A stretch of DNA of 64,000 nucleotides from Oleidesulfovibrio sp047973035 (GCF_047973035.1 NZ_JBKEBF010000019.1:62001-126000); one strand, 5' to 3'. Positions 38,238 through 48,736 are shown, numbered from the stretch's first letter. Notes: generated by a model not told the origin, from the sequence alone. Numbers and translations: made by a program.

Positions 38238-39419
38238 ATGAATCGGATATCGGAGCTGGCAGAGCAATTAGAATTATCCCGTACCGCGCTGCTATATTAC
38301 GAAAAGATCTGACTTATCAAGGGGCTGCGCAATAATAGCGGGTACCGACTGTACACTGACCATGACCTGCAACGCATGCGCTTGATTCAGCAACTGCGGG
38401 CGGCTGGCTTGTCATTGCAAGAGTGCAAAGCGTGCCTTGATGCGAAGATGGAGCAACGGACTCTGCTTGCCCGCTTAGAACAACTGGATGCAGAAATTGT
38501 ACAAAAACAACAGGCGCGACAGTTACTCACAGCGCTTGCAGGCAAAGGCGACTTGCGCTACTGGCACGAGTCGCTGAACAGGCTGGCTCCTGATGCACAT
38601 CTCGACTGGCTTATCACTCAGGGTTTTGATGAAAAAGAAGCCATTCGGCTTAAGTGGTTATCAAAAAATATGAACGAACATGAACAATACATGGCAGACT
38701 TCGGATATATATTTAAAGAACTGGACCGGTGGGGACCGGGTTCTGAAAAAGAAACTCTGAAAGCATTAAGCAAGGTTCCTTTTCCACCACAAGCAATTCT
38801 GGAAATGGGGTGCGGCAAAGGTGTGGCAACAGCAGTTCTTGCCAGACACACATCAGCAACTATCACGGCGGTAGACAATGACGAGTCTGCCCTCTCCCGT
38901 CTGCGCGCTTACATGGCAGAGCACTTTGAAAATCAGCAACTACCAGCCGGCCTCACCACCCTCTGCGCCAGCATGTCTGATATGCCCTTTTCCTCCGGTC
39001 AGTTCGACCTTATATGGGCAGAAGGCAGTGCCTACATTGTCGGTGTGACAACCGCCCTGAAGCAATGGAAAAAACTTCTGAAAGCCGGTGGTGTGCTGGT
39101 GTTCAGCGATATGGTCTGGAATGCACCAAATCAGACCGGACAGGAAAAAAACTTCTGGGCAGCGGAATACCCCGGTATGACAACAGCGGCAGAACGCTGC
39201 AGACAGGCAGAAGCTGCGGGCTATCAAGTAATTGACAGCTTCGCTATCAAAGAAGAGGCTTGGCAGGCCTATTACCTGCCGCTAAAAGAACGAGTAAAAG
39301 CCATCGAACCGAGTCTTGCAGGATCAACAGCGCTTACGGACATCAAAAGCGAGCTGAGCATCTGCCTGCAGGAAAACAGAAGCTTCAACTACCATTTTTT
39401 CATTCTGGCTACGGGGTAA
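38238..39419 (+). pseudogene. MerR regulator fused to a SAM-dependent methyltransferase, interrupted by one TGA
   Basis: The frame from ATG 38238 reads NRISELAEQLELSRTALLYYEKI, then TGA at 38310-38312, then LIKGLRNNSGYRLYTDHDLQRMRLIQQLRAAGLSL in the same frame. Together this is a normal MerR winged helix where Gly (GGA) is usual at the TGA. Downstream, a methyltransferase domain is intact, with ILEMGCGKGVATAVLA (SAM-binding) and GGVLVFSDMVWNAP. The C-terminal part could still be made from ATG 38376. A simple G-to-T change explains the stop. Confidence 0.75.
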
Positions 39420-39481
39420 GCTCTCGCTCTGCACCTTCCAGCGCCCTGAACACTCTAATAGAATTCAATTTTCACACAATT

Positions 39482-40540
39482 ATGACACATACAGTATTTG
39501 ACCTGAATCAGTTAGGCTGGGGGCCATTTTACCTCCAGCAGCTCAGCCTTGAAGAATGGGAAGCAACTTACCCTGCCCGTGTTTCCGGAGTGCGCCGGAA
39601 AAACCTTACCCTTATATCTGAGGCCGGCACGGTGAAGACAACCATCCCCGGCAGCTGGTTTCAAAATGACGCTGCAGAGCTGCCCACTGTGGGGGACTGG
39701 TTGCTTATGGATAAGGAAACAGATGTTCCTGTGCGTATGCTGAACCGTAAAAGCAGCCTGCAACGCAGAGCACCCGGCAAGGGTGCACAGTTGCAATCTC
39801 TTGCAGCCAACATTGATACGCTCTTCATTGTCACATCCTGCAACAATGATTTCAATCAATCGCGTATCGAGCGTTATTTGACGCTTGCTCTGGCAGCAGG
39901 AGTGACACCCGTAATGGTTATCACCAAAAGCGACATGGCAGAAGACGCGGATGAGTTTGCCCGACAAGCAAAACGAATCCGGCAAAGCATGGAGGTCTGC
40001 ACCGTAAACGCACTTGATGCGGACTCTGTTGCTACGCTTCACTGCTGGTGTGAAACAGGTCAGACGCTTGCATTGGTCGGGTCTTCCGGCGTGGGCAAAT
40101 CAACACTGGTCAACACGCTCAGCGGGGCTGCCGTGCAGGCTACAGGGGCCATCCGTGAAGACGACTCAAGAGGTCGTCACACAACCTCAGAAAGAAGTCT
40201 GCATTTTCTGCCTTCCGGCGCCATACTTATCGACACTCCCGGAATTCGCGAACTGCAACTGGCGGACTGCGAAGAAGGCCTGGCTTTAGCATTTGATGAC
40301 ATTGAACAACTGGCATCCTCATGCCGCTTCAGCAACTGTACACACCAGCATGAAGCCGAATGTGCAGTAAAGGCTGCCGTTCGCACCGGCAGGCTGGAAG
40401 CCCGCCGTCTGGAAAACTATCTCAAAATTCTGCAGGAGCAGGAACGGAACACACTGAGTATCGCAGAAAAGCGGAACAAGGATGCAACGTTTGCAAAAAT
40501 GTGCAGACAGACAATGGCAGCACGCAAAAAAAGAAAATGA
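39482..40540 (+). CDS. rsgA: Ribosome small subunit-dependent GTPase A
   Basis: A circularly permuted GTPase that helps late 30S maturation. The N-terminal OB domain (to about 100) is followed by G4 ITKSD, then G1 GSSGVGKST, and G3 DTPG near the end of the GTPase part. A zinc-binding tail has CRFSNCTHQHEAEC. A basic tail ARKKRK follows. The frame is open far upstream, overlapping the methyltransferase gene; the ATG at 39482 begins the conserved part. About 352 residues is the usual length. Confidence 0.92.
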   Translation: MTHTVFDLNQLGWGPFYLQQLSLEEWEATYPARVSGVRRKNLTLISEAGTVKTTIPGSWFQNDAAELPTVGDWLLMDKETDVPVRMLNRKSSLQRRAPGKGAQLQSLAANIDTLFIVTSCNNDFNQSRIERYLTLALAAGVTPVMVITKSDMAEDADEFARQAKRIRQSMEVCTVNALDADSVATLHCWCETGQTLALVGSSGVGKSTLVNTLSGAAVQATGAIREDDSRGRHTTSERSLHFLPSGAILIDTPGIRELQLADCEEGLALAFDDIEQLASSCRFSNCTHQHEAECAVKAAVRTGRLEARRLENYLKILQEQERNTLSIAEKRNKDATFAKMCRQTMAARKKRK

Positions 40541-40802
40541 CACGCTGCCTTTCGTTATCCTTTTCCGGAAACTTTTTAATTAACGCACCGCTCTTTGCTG
40601 CACCTGCCGGACGTCTTGCTGTCAACCTCCGCCCGACCGGTACCGCATAGCTGCATGCCCCGGCTATCACCCTTGCCTCACCTTGCCGCCGCTACTGCAT
40701 CGTGTACCACACTGTCTACCGTTTTTTCATAGGCAGTCAGTGGAACTGCGCAACATCAGACGGACAGAACAACCGGACTGAAAAGCAGGAAGGATGCAGG
40801 GC

Positions 40803-42341
40803 ATGCAATATCATAACAAGGAAGAAGCCGCCGCAGGCTGGGCGGAAATTATCGAACAGGCAGCCCGAAACGGTGATGCCGCAGTACAGGCCGCCGTAGC
40901 AGAGCTGGGCAGACGCGACCTGTTTTTTTTGCTTACACGGCTTCTGGGCAGAAAGGATATGTATAACGACTGGTGCTTTGCCCGCTGCGCGGAGGTTCAG
41001 CAGCAGCCGGACGGCATGCTCGACCTGTGGGCGCGGGAGCATTACAAAAGCACCATCATCACTTTCGGTCAAAGCATCAGAGACATTCTGAACGATCCCG
41101 AAATTACCATCGGCATTTTTTCACATTCGCGGCCCGTGGCAAAAGGATTTCTGGCGCAAATCAAGCACGAGTTTGAAAACAACGCGGCACTGAAACAGCT
41201 CTATCCTGACGTGTTATACGCTGAGCCACGCAGACAATCTCCTCGCTGGTCTCTTGACCACGGTCTGGTGGTACGCCGCACAACCAACCCCAAGGAATTC
41301 ACAGTGGAGGCATGGGGGCTGGTGGATGGTCAACCCACGGGGAAACACTTCCGGCTTCTGGTCTACGACGATGTTGTCACCCGCGAGTCTGTATCCTCTC
41401 CGGAGATGATAGCCAAGGTGACGGAATGCTGGGCACTGTCTCTTAATCTCGGGGCACACGGCGGTGCCTGCCGCACTATCGGCACCAGATATCACTACAA
41501 CGACACATACAAAACCATGCTTGAGCGGCAGGCGGCAACACCGCGCATCCATGCCGCAACAGAGGATGGTACACCCGAGGGTACACCGATATTTCTGTCG
41601 TCAGAGGAACTTGCCGGTAAACGTCGCCGCATGGGTCCTTTTGTGTTCGGGTGCCAGATGTTGCAGGACCCTGTTGCAGACAGAGCTCAAGGATTCAGAG
41701 AAGACTGGCTGCGCTGGTGGCATCCGGAAGGCGACCATAGCTGGCAGGATATGAACCGCTACATAGTGGTAGACCCTGCTGCCAGCCGCAAAGAGCAGGC
41801 AGACTGGACCGTAATGCTTGTTCTGGGGCTTGCTGCCGACGGGAATTACTACCTTATCGACGGTATCAGGGACAGACTGAACCTGACAGGCAGGGCAAAT
41901 GCGCTTTTCCGCCTGCACCGTACCTACCTGCCGCTGGCGGTAGGATACGAACAGTACGGAATGCAGGCGGATATCGAATTCATGCAAAGCGAGATGGAGC
42001 GCCGCAACCATAGGTTCGACATAACTCCTCTGGGCGGAAGGTTGGCAAAGGCAGACAGAATCCGGAGGCTTATTCCATTATTTGAGCGTGGAAAGATATA
42101 TCTGCCCCGCAACTGTCCTTTTACCGATTCAGAAGGCCGGTTGCGCGACCTTTCCAAAGAACTGGTGCAGGAAGAGTTCCTTGCATTTCCAGTTTGCGGA
42201 CACGATGACATGCTCGACTGCCTTGCCCGTATCACCGAAACCGCACTTGATGCGCAATTTGCCGTCGATACCCGCTATGCAGCCGCCAGCGACGGCTTTA
42301 GCAGCAGTGTCGGCAATATGGAGTATGCACTATGGTCATAG
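40803..42341 (+). CDS. Terminase large subunit (DNA-packaging motor)
   Basis: TerL pumps DNA into the procapsid and cuts it. Using the ATG at 40794 for numbering, REHYKST (81-87) is the Walker A-like loop, LLVYDD (188-193) the Walker B, VVDPAA with Asp327 opens the RNase H-like nuclease, and HDDMLD (470-475) gives the further acidic residues. All key residues are present, so it looks functional. AGGAAGG spacing favours the ATG at 40803. It stands apart from the other phage genes, 5.8 kb past the virion operon and on the other strand. Confidence 0.9.
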   Translation: MQYHNKEEAAAGWAEIIEQAARNGDAAVQAAVAELGRRDLFFLLTRLLGRKDMYNDWCFARCAEVQQQPDGMLDLWAREHYKSTIITFGQSIRDILNDPEITIGIFSHSRPVAKGFLAQIKHEFENNAALKQLYPDVLYAEPRRQSPRWSLDHGLVVRRTTNPKEFTVEAWGLVDGQPTGKHFRLLVYDDVVTRESVSSPEMIAKVTECWALSLNLGAHGGACRTIGTRYHYNDTYKTMLERQAATPRIHAATEDGTPEGTPIFLSSEELAGKRRRMGPFVFGCQMLQDPVADRAQGFREDWLRWWHPEGDHSWQDMNRYIVVDPAASRKEQADWTVMLVLGLAADGNYYLIDGIRDRLNLTGRANALFRLHRTYLPLAVGYEQYGMQADIEFMQSEMERRNHRFDITPLGGRLAKADRIRRLIPLFERGKIYLPRNCPFTDSEGRLRDLSKELVQEEFLAFPVCGHDDMLDCLARITETALDAQFAVDTRYAAASDGFSSSVGNMEYALWS

Positions 42342-43168
42342 CCTGTCGCACGGAGGCTACCACTGCGGAGAGTCACTGTTTCACTTCCCGTTCAGCGGCA
42401 TTCCAAGCTGCCCAAAGCAGCTTCCGCTTAAAGGTCGCCCCACAAAAAGGACGACCGGCAACTACTGCATCAGTGGTGTTGACCACTCACGAGATTGCAT
42501 CCATGTGGACTGCGCTCAAGCAACAACGGCTGGTGCACACTGTATTCCATGACGGAGAAATAACCTGCAAAAGCGATTTCATACAGCTGGCCACGTCTCC
42601 GGCATGCTGGTTTTACGGTGTATTTGCTGCGCAAACTCCGTTGACAGAACGCGGACAGAGCCTGACTGGCGAAAGCTCCACATGCACCAGTCCGGAGATT
42701 CTGCCCTTTGCGATGACCGAAGGTGCAAGCAGACAAAGAAAAGGAACGAGATCTGAAGAAGCAGACAACATCATCAGCTCTGTCGGTCAGGTTGGAAACA
42801 CAGCAAAGCCGCTGGCTTTTTTCTGGCTGAATGCCTTTTCCGGCAGAACAGCAATGATACACTTTGCAGTCTTAAACACGGGGCTGCGTCATGCTGTGCC
42901 CATCGGGCATCATGTTTGCAGTTTTCTGCTGCAATGTCAGGAAGTTGTTCCTCATACAGGGAGACAACATCCCGCAGCCCCCAAAGCGCCGCTGGATGCT
43001 CTTCTGGGGCTTACTCCGACCAATAACCGGCGCGCGCTGCAATTCATCAAGCGACTGGGCTTTCGCCCGCTCGCAATCCTTCCCTCTGCTCTTGCGCAGC
43101 CGCAAGGGTTTCAGGACGGAACCCTGAGTATGCTTACAGCAGACAGGCTGTCTGCAGAGCAAATATAA
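42332..43168 (+). CDS. GNAT-like protein coupled to the terminase gene
   Basis: The ATG overlaps the terL end by 10 bases, so the two are translated together. The 278-residue product looks like an acyltransferase fold: KPLAFFWLNAFSGRTAMIHF (central strands), then TNNRRALQFIKRLGFRPLAI, the GNAT end. A stretch of about 50 residues rich in Ser, Thr and Glu (around 105-155) breaks the fold at the same place as in the gp13-like protein of the virion operon. Podovirus genomes often carry such proteins; their job is unclear. Confidence 0.6.
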   Translation: MVIACRTEATTAESHCFTSRSAAFQAAQSSFRLKVAPQKGRPATTASVVLTTHEIASMWTALKQQRLVHTVFHDGEITCKSDFIQLATSPACWFYGVFAAQTPLTERGQSLTGESSTCTSPEILPFAMTEGASRQRKGTRSEEADNIISSVGQVGNTAKPLAFFWLNAFSGRTAMIHFAVLNTGLRHAVPIGHHVCSFLLQCQEVVPHTGRQHPAAPKAPLDALLGLTPTNNRRALQFIKRLGFRPLAILPSALAQPQGFQDGTLSMLTADRLSAEQI

Positions 43169-43244
43169 TAGCTATCAGACACTACATCTAACAGGCTGTT
43201 TATATCAGTAAAGAGGTTTGCCAGAACAATAAACGCGGATACAC

Positions 43245-46200
43245 ATGCATAGATTTAGATGCAGCCTAAAATACACCTCGCTGCTTGCAGCAATTATGCT
43301 AAGCATACTGCTTTTCGGTATGCAGTATTTGCTTGATGCAAGCAGCAAAAGAGAAAACTCACTTGAGCAAAAAAAACAAATTGCCACGTTGATGGTCAGG
43401 CAGGCTGTACATATTTTGAATGATGATATCCGGCTGCTTAAAGAACAGGCGCAGCTTCTGGCATGGAATGACGAACTATATACACTCCTTTCTTCAGGAA
43501 ATGTGCCGGAGAATGACCTCCCCACTACTATAACCGTACGTCCATTTCACAATGTCAACAATCTCGTATTGCTTAATAAATCCAGCAAGGTAGTGTTTGC
43601 CAGATTTTCGCAGACTCCATCACAAAGTTCATCACAGAATATAGTCAATACTCATAACGGAAAAGCAGAACAACAAGAACTTGGCAACAACGTAACACCT
43701 TCACCCATGTACGACTCAGTTGCACAATATACCAGCGCATTCATTCCGCGAATACACCAGTACAGCACGCAAGCAGGGGCTACAGGAGTAGCTCTGATAC
43801 ACGACAAATACTATTTTCTTTCCATAACACCTATCCTTACTGCACGCAGTATCGGCCCTAAAACAGGCTGGTTGTGCCTTGCCCGCTTGCTGGATGAAGC
43901 CTATGAACAGTCACTTTCGGAGCGTAGTGGTTTTGAGATATCACTTGTCAAAAATGTAGCTACGAACCTTCCTGCCGAGCTACTGGAACTTGCGGACGCG
44001 AAGAGGCTGGGATCCTCTGCCCCGCCTAAAGTTAAACTGACAGACTACGGCGTTTTTTCCGGAACAGCCATACCCGAGTTATCAGGCAACCTTCCTCTGG
44101 CGTTGATTTCAATTCATAAAAATAAGACGCTGCTTCCCGCGACTGATTTTTTCAGCAGTACTGTGGTATCCCTTTTTCCCGCCTCTCTGGGAGTAATGCT
44201 CTTTGGCTACTTGCTCTTGAACCGCATAATTCTCCGCAGGATTTCAATTCTTAATGAAAAGCTGGATAATGTAAGCAACTACCACGCTGTCAACTTGCCT
44301 AAAAGTGCAGATGAAATCAAACGAGCTTCTTTAATGATAGATGCAATTCTGCATTCAGTGCAAAGCAGCGAACGCAACTTCGCCCACATGATGGACTGCC
44401 TGCCTGTGGGTATAATGAAGATAGATCCGCAAACGCGTACCATCCTATCAGTAAACAAGTTCGGCCTGGAAATGCTGGGGATGGCAGAAGGGCCCCTATT
44501 GGGAAAAGATTGCACGGCATTGATTTGCCGCTCTGGGCAATCGCCCTGCACGCTTCTTCATAACAAACAACAAGGCGCGCGGATTATCCGTTCTGCAAGG
44601 TGTTCTGATGGTTCGGAATTAACTGTCCTGAAAAATGCCGCGCTGGTGCCTCAGGACGGACAACACTATATCCTTGAAGCATTCATGGACATTACAGATA
44701 TCACAAAAGAAAAAGAGCAGCTTCAGTATGCTGCAGACAGATACCGCAATGCATTTATGAACCTGCCTGTGCCCGCTGCAATTCTAGATTCCAACCTGGT
44801 CTTATCCTTAGGCAACAACGCTTTTCGCAAGCTGACAGGGTCATATATTCCGGAAAGCAGCAAGGCCATCAAGCTATCTGAATACATCAATCCCGACGGG
44901 CGTAATCTGCATAAGCTGCTGGAGCAACACCCACACACAAAAGGCAACGGACATTCAGAGCTCCATGCTCAATTCAAGCATGCCTCCGGATCCCTAATTG
45001 ATGTACGCCTGCTCGCTTCCAGCCCGTATGACACTCCAAGAACCATTGCTTTGGAAGATATCTCAGCAAGGCAAATGGCAGAAAAGGAAAGGACAAAAGC
45101 CCTTAACACCGACCACCTGACGGGACTGCCGAACCGTCACTATCTTTATACGGTCGGGCTCTCTGACTTTACAAATTCCACTATGCATACAGATGACGCC
45201 TTGGCAATCTGCCTTATCGACCTGCAAGGGCTCGACTCTGTTAACAACACCAGCGGATTTGGAAGCGGAGACATGGTACTCCGGCTGGCGGCTGACCGTA
45301 TTTTAAACATTATACGGCCGCAAGACACGCTGATCCGGTACGGAGGAAGCGACTTCCTTGCCATCATACCTCCTCCATGCTCGGAGAAAGACCTGACGGC
45401 TCTTGCAAACAAGCTGCAGACATCTTTCGAAGCACCATTTACAGTGGACGGAAAAAATTTCACCGTTACTGCGTTTTTGGGTTTTGCAAGAACGCCGGAA
45501 CACGGCAGCAGTCTTGAAAAACTTATTCAAAAAGCAGACGTAGCTCTCTGTCACAGCAAATTCAGCGAAGACGGGGCATCCTGCTTCTTCGATGAAGAAC
45601 AAAATAATGTTGTTCAATTTGATCCTTCCCAACCTGCGGAGCTCAAAACCGGTATTATTAATGAAGAATTTTTTGCCCGCTTCCTGCCTGTTGTGTCCCT
45701 GCACACAGGGGCCATAACCGGCGTTGAAACACTGATGCGCTGGAAGAGGAAAGACGGAACAGAAACGTTACCGGCAGAATTCAAGAACCATGCGGAACTC
45801 TGCGGCATTATCAGTCAGATTGACAGCCTGATGCTTGATAAAGCTTGCGCTTTTGCCAGTCATTGTAATGCAACTGCCCCCAACAGTTTAAAGGTCACTG
45901 TCAATGTATCAGCGGCATTTTTCCACGACAGGTCGTTCGTTGACCGGATAATAAGTGCGCTCCTCAAGGCAGATATTCATCCCGGCCAGCTGGTTCTGGA
46001 TATTGATGAATCCGCGTACCTGCTTAACCTCCGTTCGGCACAGCACGTAATGGAAAAACTGAAGGCTGTCGGAGTGAAACTAGCACTGGATAATTTCGGA
46101 ACAAGCTACTCTTCACTTGCTCATCTGCAGGACCTGCAGTTTGACACCATCAAAATTGATCATCAGATAATCAGCACGCTGCCCGATGCAAAAGCCACTG

Positions 46201-46406
46201 TTTTTGTACGAAACGCAGCCTACGTTGCCAAAAACCTCGGGGCCGCAGTGATACCCGAGGGCATAGAAACCTCTGAGCAGCTAGCTTTTCTTAAGCAACT
46301 AGGATGCAATGAAGGCCAAGGATTCTTCTTTTCCCAGCCGCTTACAGAGCAGGAGATGCTTGGTTTGCTGCAGGACTCTTCCCAACAGGATACCAAACCT
46401 CACTAG
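43245..46406 (+). CDS. Membrane GGDEF-EAL protein with PAS domains and altered motifs
   Basis: 1053 residues. Membrane helices lie near 9-28 and 305-327 and flank a periplasmic sensor. Two PAS-like regions follow (about 375-480 and 495-610), then GGDEF and EAL domains. The GGDEF site reads GGSDF, so cyclase activity is doubtful. In the EAL domain ETLMRW replaces EALLRW, DNFGTSYSSL replaces DDFGTGYSSL, while the Asn of VNVS, the Glu of PEGIE and the Gln of FSQPL remain. It may be a weak phosphodiesterase or a c-di-GMP sensor only. Confidence 0.85.
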   Translation: MHRFRCSLKYTSLLAAIMLSILLFGMQYLLDASSKRENSLEQKKQIATLMVRQAVHILNDDIRLLKEQAQLLAWNDELYTLLSSGNVPENDLPTTITVRPFHNVNNLVLLNKSSKVVFARFSQTPSQSSSQNIVNTHNGKAEQQELGNNVTPSPMYDSVAQYTSAFIPRIHQYSTQAGATGVALIHDKYYFLSITPILTARSIGPKTGWLCLARLLDEAYEQSLSERSGFEISLVKNVATNLPAELLELADAKRLGSSAPPKVKLTDYGVFSGTAIPELSGNLPLALISIHKNKTLLPATDFFSSTVVSLFPASLGVMLFGYLLLNRIILRRISILNEKLDNVSNYHAVNLPKSADEIKRASLMIDAILHSVQSSERNFAHMMDCLPVGIMKIDPQTRTILSVNKFGLEMLGMAEGPLLGKDCTALICRSGQSPCTLLHNKQQGARIIRSARCSDGSELTVLKNAALVPQDGQHYILEAFMDITDITKEKEQLQYAADRYRNAFMNLPVPAAILDSNLVLSLGNNAFRKLTGSYIPESSKAIKLSEYINPDGRNLHKLLEQHPHTKGNGHSELHAQFKHASGSLIDVRLLASSPYDTPRTIALEDISARQMAEKERTKALNTDHLTGLPNRHYLYTVGLSDFTNSTMHTDDALAICLIDLQGLDSVNNTSGFGSGDMVLRLAADRILNIIRPQDTLIRYGGSDFLAIIPPPCSEKDLTALANKLQTSFEAPFTVDGKNFTVTAFLGFARTPEHGSSLEKLIQKADVALCHSKFSEDGASCFFDEEQNNVVQFDPSQPAELKTGIINEEFFARFLPVVSLHTGAITGVETLMRWKRKDGTETLPAEFKNHAELCGIISQIDSLMLDKACAFASHCNATAPNSLKVTVNVSAAFFHDRSFVDRIISALLKADIHPGQLVLDIDESAYLLNLRSAQHVMEKLKAVGVKLALDNFGTSYSSLAHLQDLQFDTIKIDHQIISTLPDAKATVFVRNAAYVAKNLGAAVIPEGIETSEQLAFLKQLGCNEGQGFFFSQPLTEQEMLGLLQDSSQQDTKPH

Positions 46407-46487
46407 CTCTGTTGACTTGCTTAACAACAAAAAAGTCTGCAACAACTGTTACAGACTCATTACGTTACCTCGGATACCGGAATATAA

Positions 46488-47636
46488 TCACAACAAGCCG
46501 ACATTTTTCTTCATTTGCATTATTCTGCTGTACGATTCCTCAACCCGCCGTTCAGTTACCTTACCGTTTCTCACCAGTTCTTCAATGGTCGAGATAACCT
46601 GCGGCACAATGTTCGGATTGTAGTCCAGATTATTACCGAAAAGCAGAATATCCACTCCTGCATCCAAGGCCAGAGCCACGGCCTGTCCCAAACCGTACTC
46701 TGCCGCAATAGCCTGCATCTGCATATCGTCAGAAACAATAACGCCATCAAAGCCAAGTTGTTCCCGCAGCATTCCGGTAATTACAGCTTTTGAAAGAGTG
46801 GCCGGCTGCCTGTCATCCAGTTGGCTGTTATATAAATGTCCGGTCATGATCATCCGCACATCGCCGCTGGCTATAAGCTGATTATAAGGGACAAGCTCTT
46901 CCCTGCTCCATGAGGCGCTGATGTCCGTCACGCCAAGATGAGAGTCTGCAGCGGAGCTGCCATGTCCGGGAAAATGCTTGATGCAACCGGATACACCGAA
47001 CTGCTGCATCCCTTGTAAAAAAGCCCGTGCATGTCCTGCAACCACCAATGGCTTATCAGAAAAACTGCGCTCAAGCTTGCCGATGGCAGGACTGTCTTTG
47101 CGGACATTCACATCTACCACCGGAGCAAAATTCAGGTTTATCCCCACGTTGCACAGCATCCTGCCGGCCTGGACACCGATGTTGTAAGTCAGGTCCGTGT
47201 TGTTCTGCTCTCCCAACCATGCCGCAGACGGAATCTGCGGAAAACCATGGGCAACCTTCAGACGGGCAACCTTGCCCCCTTCCTGATCCACAGCAACAAA
47301 CAGCGGGGTACGGGCCATGCGTTGCAGGCTCGAAGTAAGGTCCTTAACCTGTTCGACAGAACGTATATTACGTGAATCAGAACCAAGCTGAACATCACGG
47401 TCAAACAGAATAACTCCGCCAAGATTATACTTACTGACGTCACGGGCAATGGAATCATCCGGGCCGACTACTTCGCCACGAAACCCGACCAGCAACATCT
47501 GTCCAAGCATGTCACGTAGCGAAGCTTTCTGCTCTGCAGCGTATGCTTGCCCGTACACCAAAGCCCCGCCGGACAAAATGGCAACACAGCAGACATACAG
47601 AGCAAGCCTGATCAGAACATTCTTATATCGTTTCAT
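46488..47636 (-). CDS. nagZ: Glycoside hydrolase family 3, beta-N-acetylhexosaminidase-like
   Basis: A signal peptide (hydrophobic about 10-28, AYAAE end) precedes a GH3 domain. VDQEGGKVARL, KHFPGHGSSAADSH with the His/Asp pair, and VIVSDDMQMQAI with the nucleophile Asp are all as in NagZ. Most Gram-negative NagZ enzymes are cytoplasmic, so the signal peptide suggests periplasmic or surface wall recycling. GGGAG before the ATG at 47636 sets the start. Confidence 0.85.
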   Translation of the reverse strand: MKRYKNVLIRLALYVCCVAILSGGALVYGQAYAAEQKASLRDMLGQMLLVGFRGEVVGPDDSIARDVSKYNLGGVILFDRDVQLGSDSRNIRSVEQVKDLTSSLQRMARTPLFVAVDQEGGKVARLKVAHGFPQIPSAAWLGEQNNTDLTYNIGVQAGRMLCNVGINLNFAPVVDVNVRKDSPAIGKLERSFSDKPLVVAGHARAFLQGMQQFGVSGCIKHFPGHGSSAADSHLGVTDISASWSREELVPYNQLIASGDVRMIMTGHLYNSQLDDRQPATLSKAVITGMLREQLGFDGVIVSDDMQMQAIAAEYGLGQAVALALDAGVDILLFGNNLDYNPNIVPQVISTIEELVRNGKVTERRVEESYSRIMQMKKNVGLL

Positions 47637-47930
47637 AATTACTCCCATATATCCTTTTTAAGTATCTGCCATGCGGTGTTCTCGTCCATAACAAGTTTTT
47701 ATTAACCATACACTATTACAGAAAACAACGCCGCATCCTGCGGCAGCCATACCCGAAAGATAAAAATCCACCCGCACAGTTGTAAGCAACATGCCGATAC
47801 TAAACAGTAATGATTTTCCTTAGCAAGAAAGTTTGAAAATGCGCCCTGAAGGACTTCCCAAATACACAATTTCTGATATTGTTGTCAGTACTCGCAAACC
47901 TCAGACTTTCATCCTTGGAGGATTATTACC

Positions 47931-48578
47931 ATGGAAGAAGGAAAATTCGTTCTTATAGGCGATGCACTGCCTGAAATGCAGGTTGTGACCACTAAAGGTC
48001 CAATGACCCTTCCCGGCGACCTCAAAGGCAAATGGTTTGTACTTTTCAGCCACCCTGCTGACTATACACCGGTATGCACCACGGAATTTGTTGCATTCCA
48101 GAAGCGCTATGACGAGTTCCGCAAGCTCAATTGCGAGCTTGTCGGCTTGTCCATTGATCAGGTGTTTTCGCATATTAAATGGATCGACTGGATCAAGGAA
48201 AAAATCGGACTTGAAATAGAGTTTCCTATTATTGCCGATGATATGGGACGTGTAGCGTCTAAGCTGGGCATGATTCACCCCAACAAAGGCACCAATACCG
48301 TCAGGGCCGTTTTCATTGTTGACGACAAAGGCATTGTGCGGATAATTTTCTATTATCCGCAGGAACTTGGTCGCAACATGGATGAAATCCTGCGGGCAGT
48401 GAAGGGAATGCAGATTTCAGACGAAAAGTCTGTGGCTATCCCCGCTGGCTGGCCTGCTAACGAAATCATCAGCGACCACGTGATCGTTCCGCCGCCCAAG
48501 AGCGTTCAGGATGCCCAAAAACGACTGGCAGAAGGGCACGAGTGCTATGATTGGTGGTTCTGCCACAAAAAGCTGTAA
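47931..48578 (+). CDS. Peroxiredoxin (Prx6/AhpC-like)
   Basis: A thiol peroxidase that reduces peroxides. Cys49 in HPADYTPVCTTEF is the peroxidatic residue. The long C-terminal domain (about 150-215) with DHVIVPPP fits the Prx6-type subfamily, and further Cys residues in ECYDWWFC could resolve the disulfide. TTGGAGGATTATTACC before the ATG is a strong ribosome binding site. The rhodanese-rubrerythrin gene follows after about 160 bases; both suit oxygen defence in an anaerobe. Confidence 0.92.
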   Translation: MEEGKFVLIGDALPEMQVVTTKGPMTLPGDLKGKWFVLFSHPADYTPVCTTEFVAFQKRYDEFRKLNCELVGLSIDQVFSHIKWIDWIKEKIGLEIEFPIIADDMGRVASKLGMIHPNKGTNTVRAVFIVDDKGIVRIIFYYPQELGRNMDEILRAVKGMQISDEKSVAIPAGWPANEIISDHVIVPPPKSVQDAQKRLAEGHECYDWWFCHKKL

Positions 48579-48736
48579 CAAAAAACAAGTAACCCCGCCC
48601 TGACAGGCGATACAGTAAAACCCAAAACGCGCCCGTGAATACCGCATGCCCCGCTTTAAGGCGTGGCGCCAAACCGCCAAGCCGGTTCTGCGGCCACGGG
48701 CGCGTTATACGATATTCAACCCAATGGAGGTCTCAC

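Noticed and set aside
38310..38312. TGA in the MerR-methyltransferase gene as selenocysteine
   Set aside because: No selenocysteine-type hairpin is visible directly after the TGA, and the residue expected there is Gly, not Cys.
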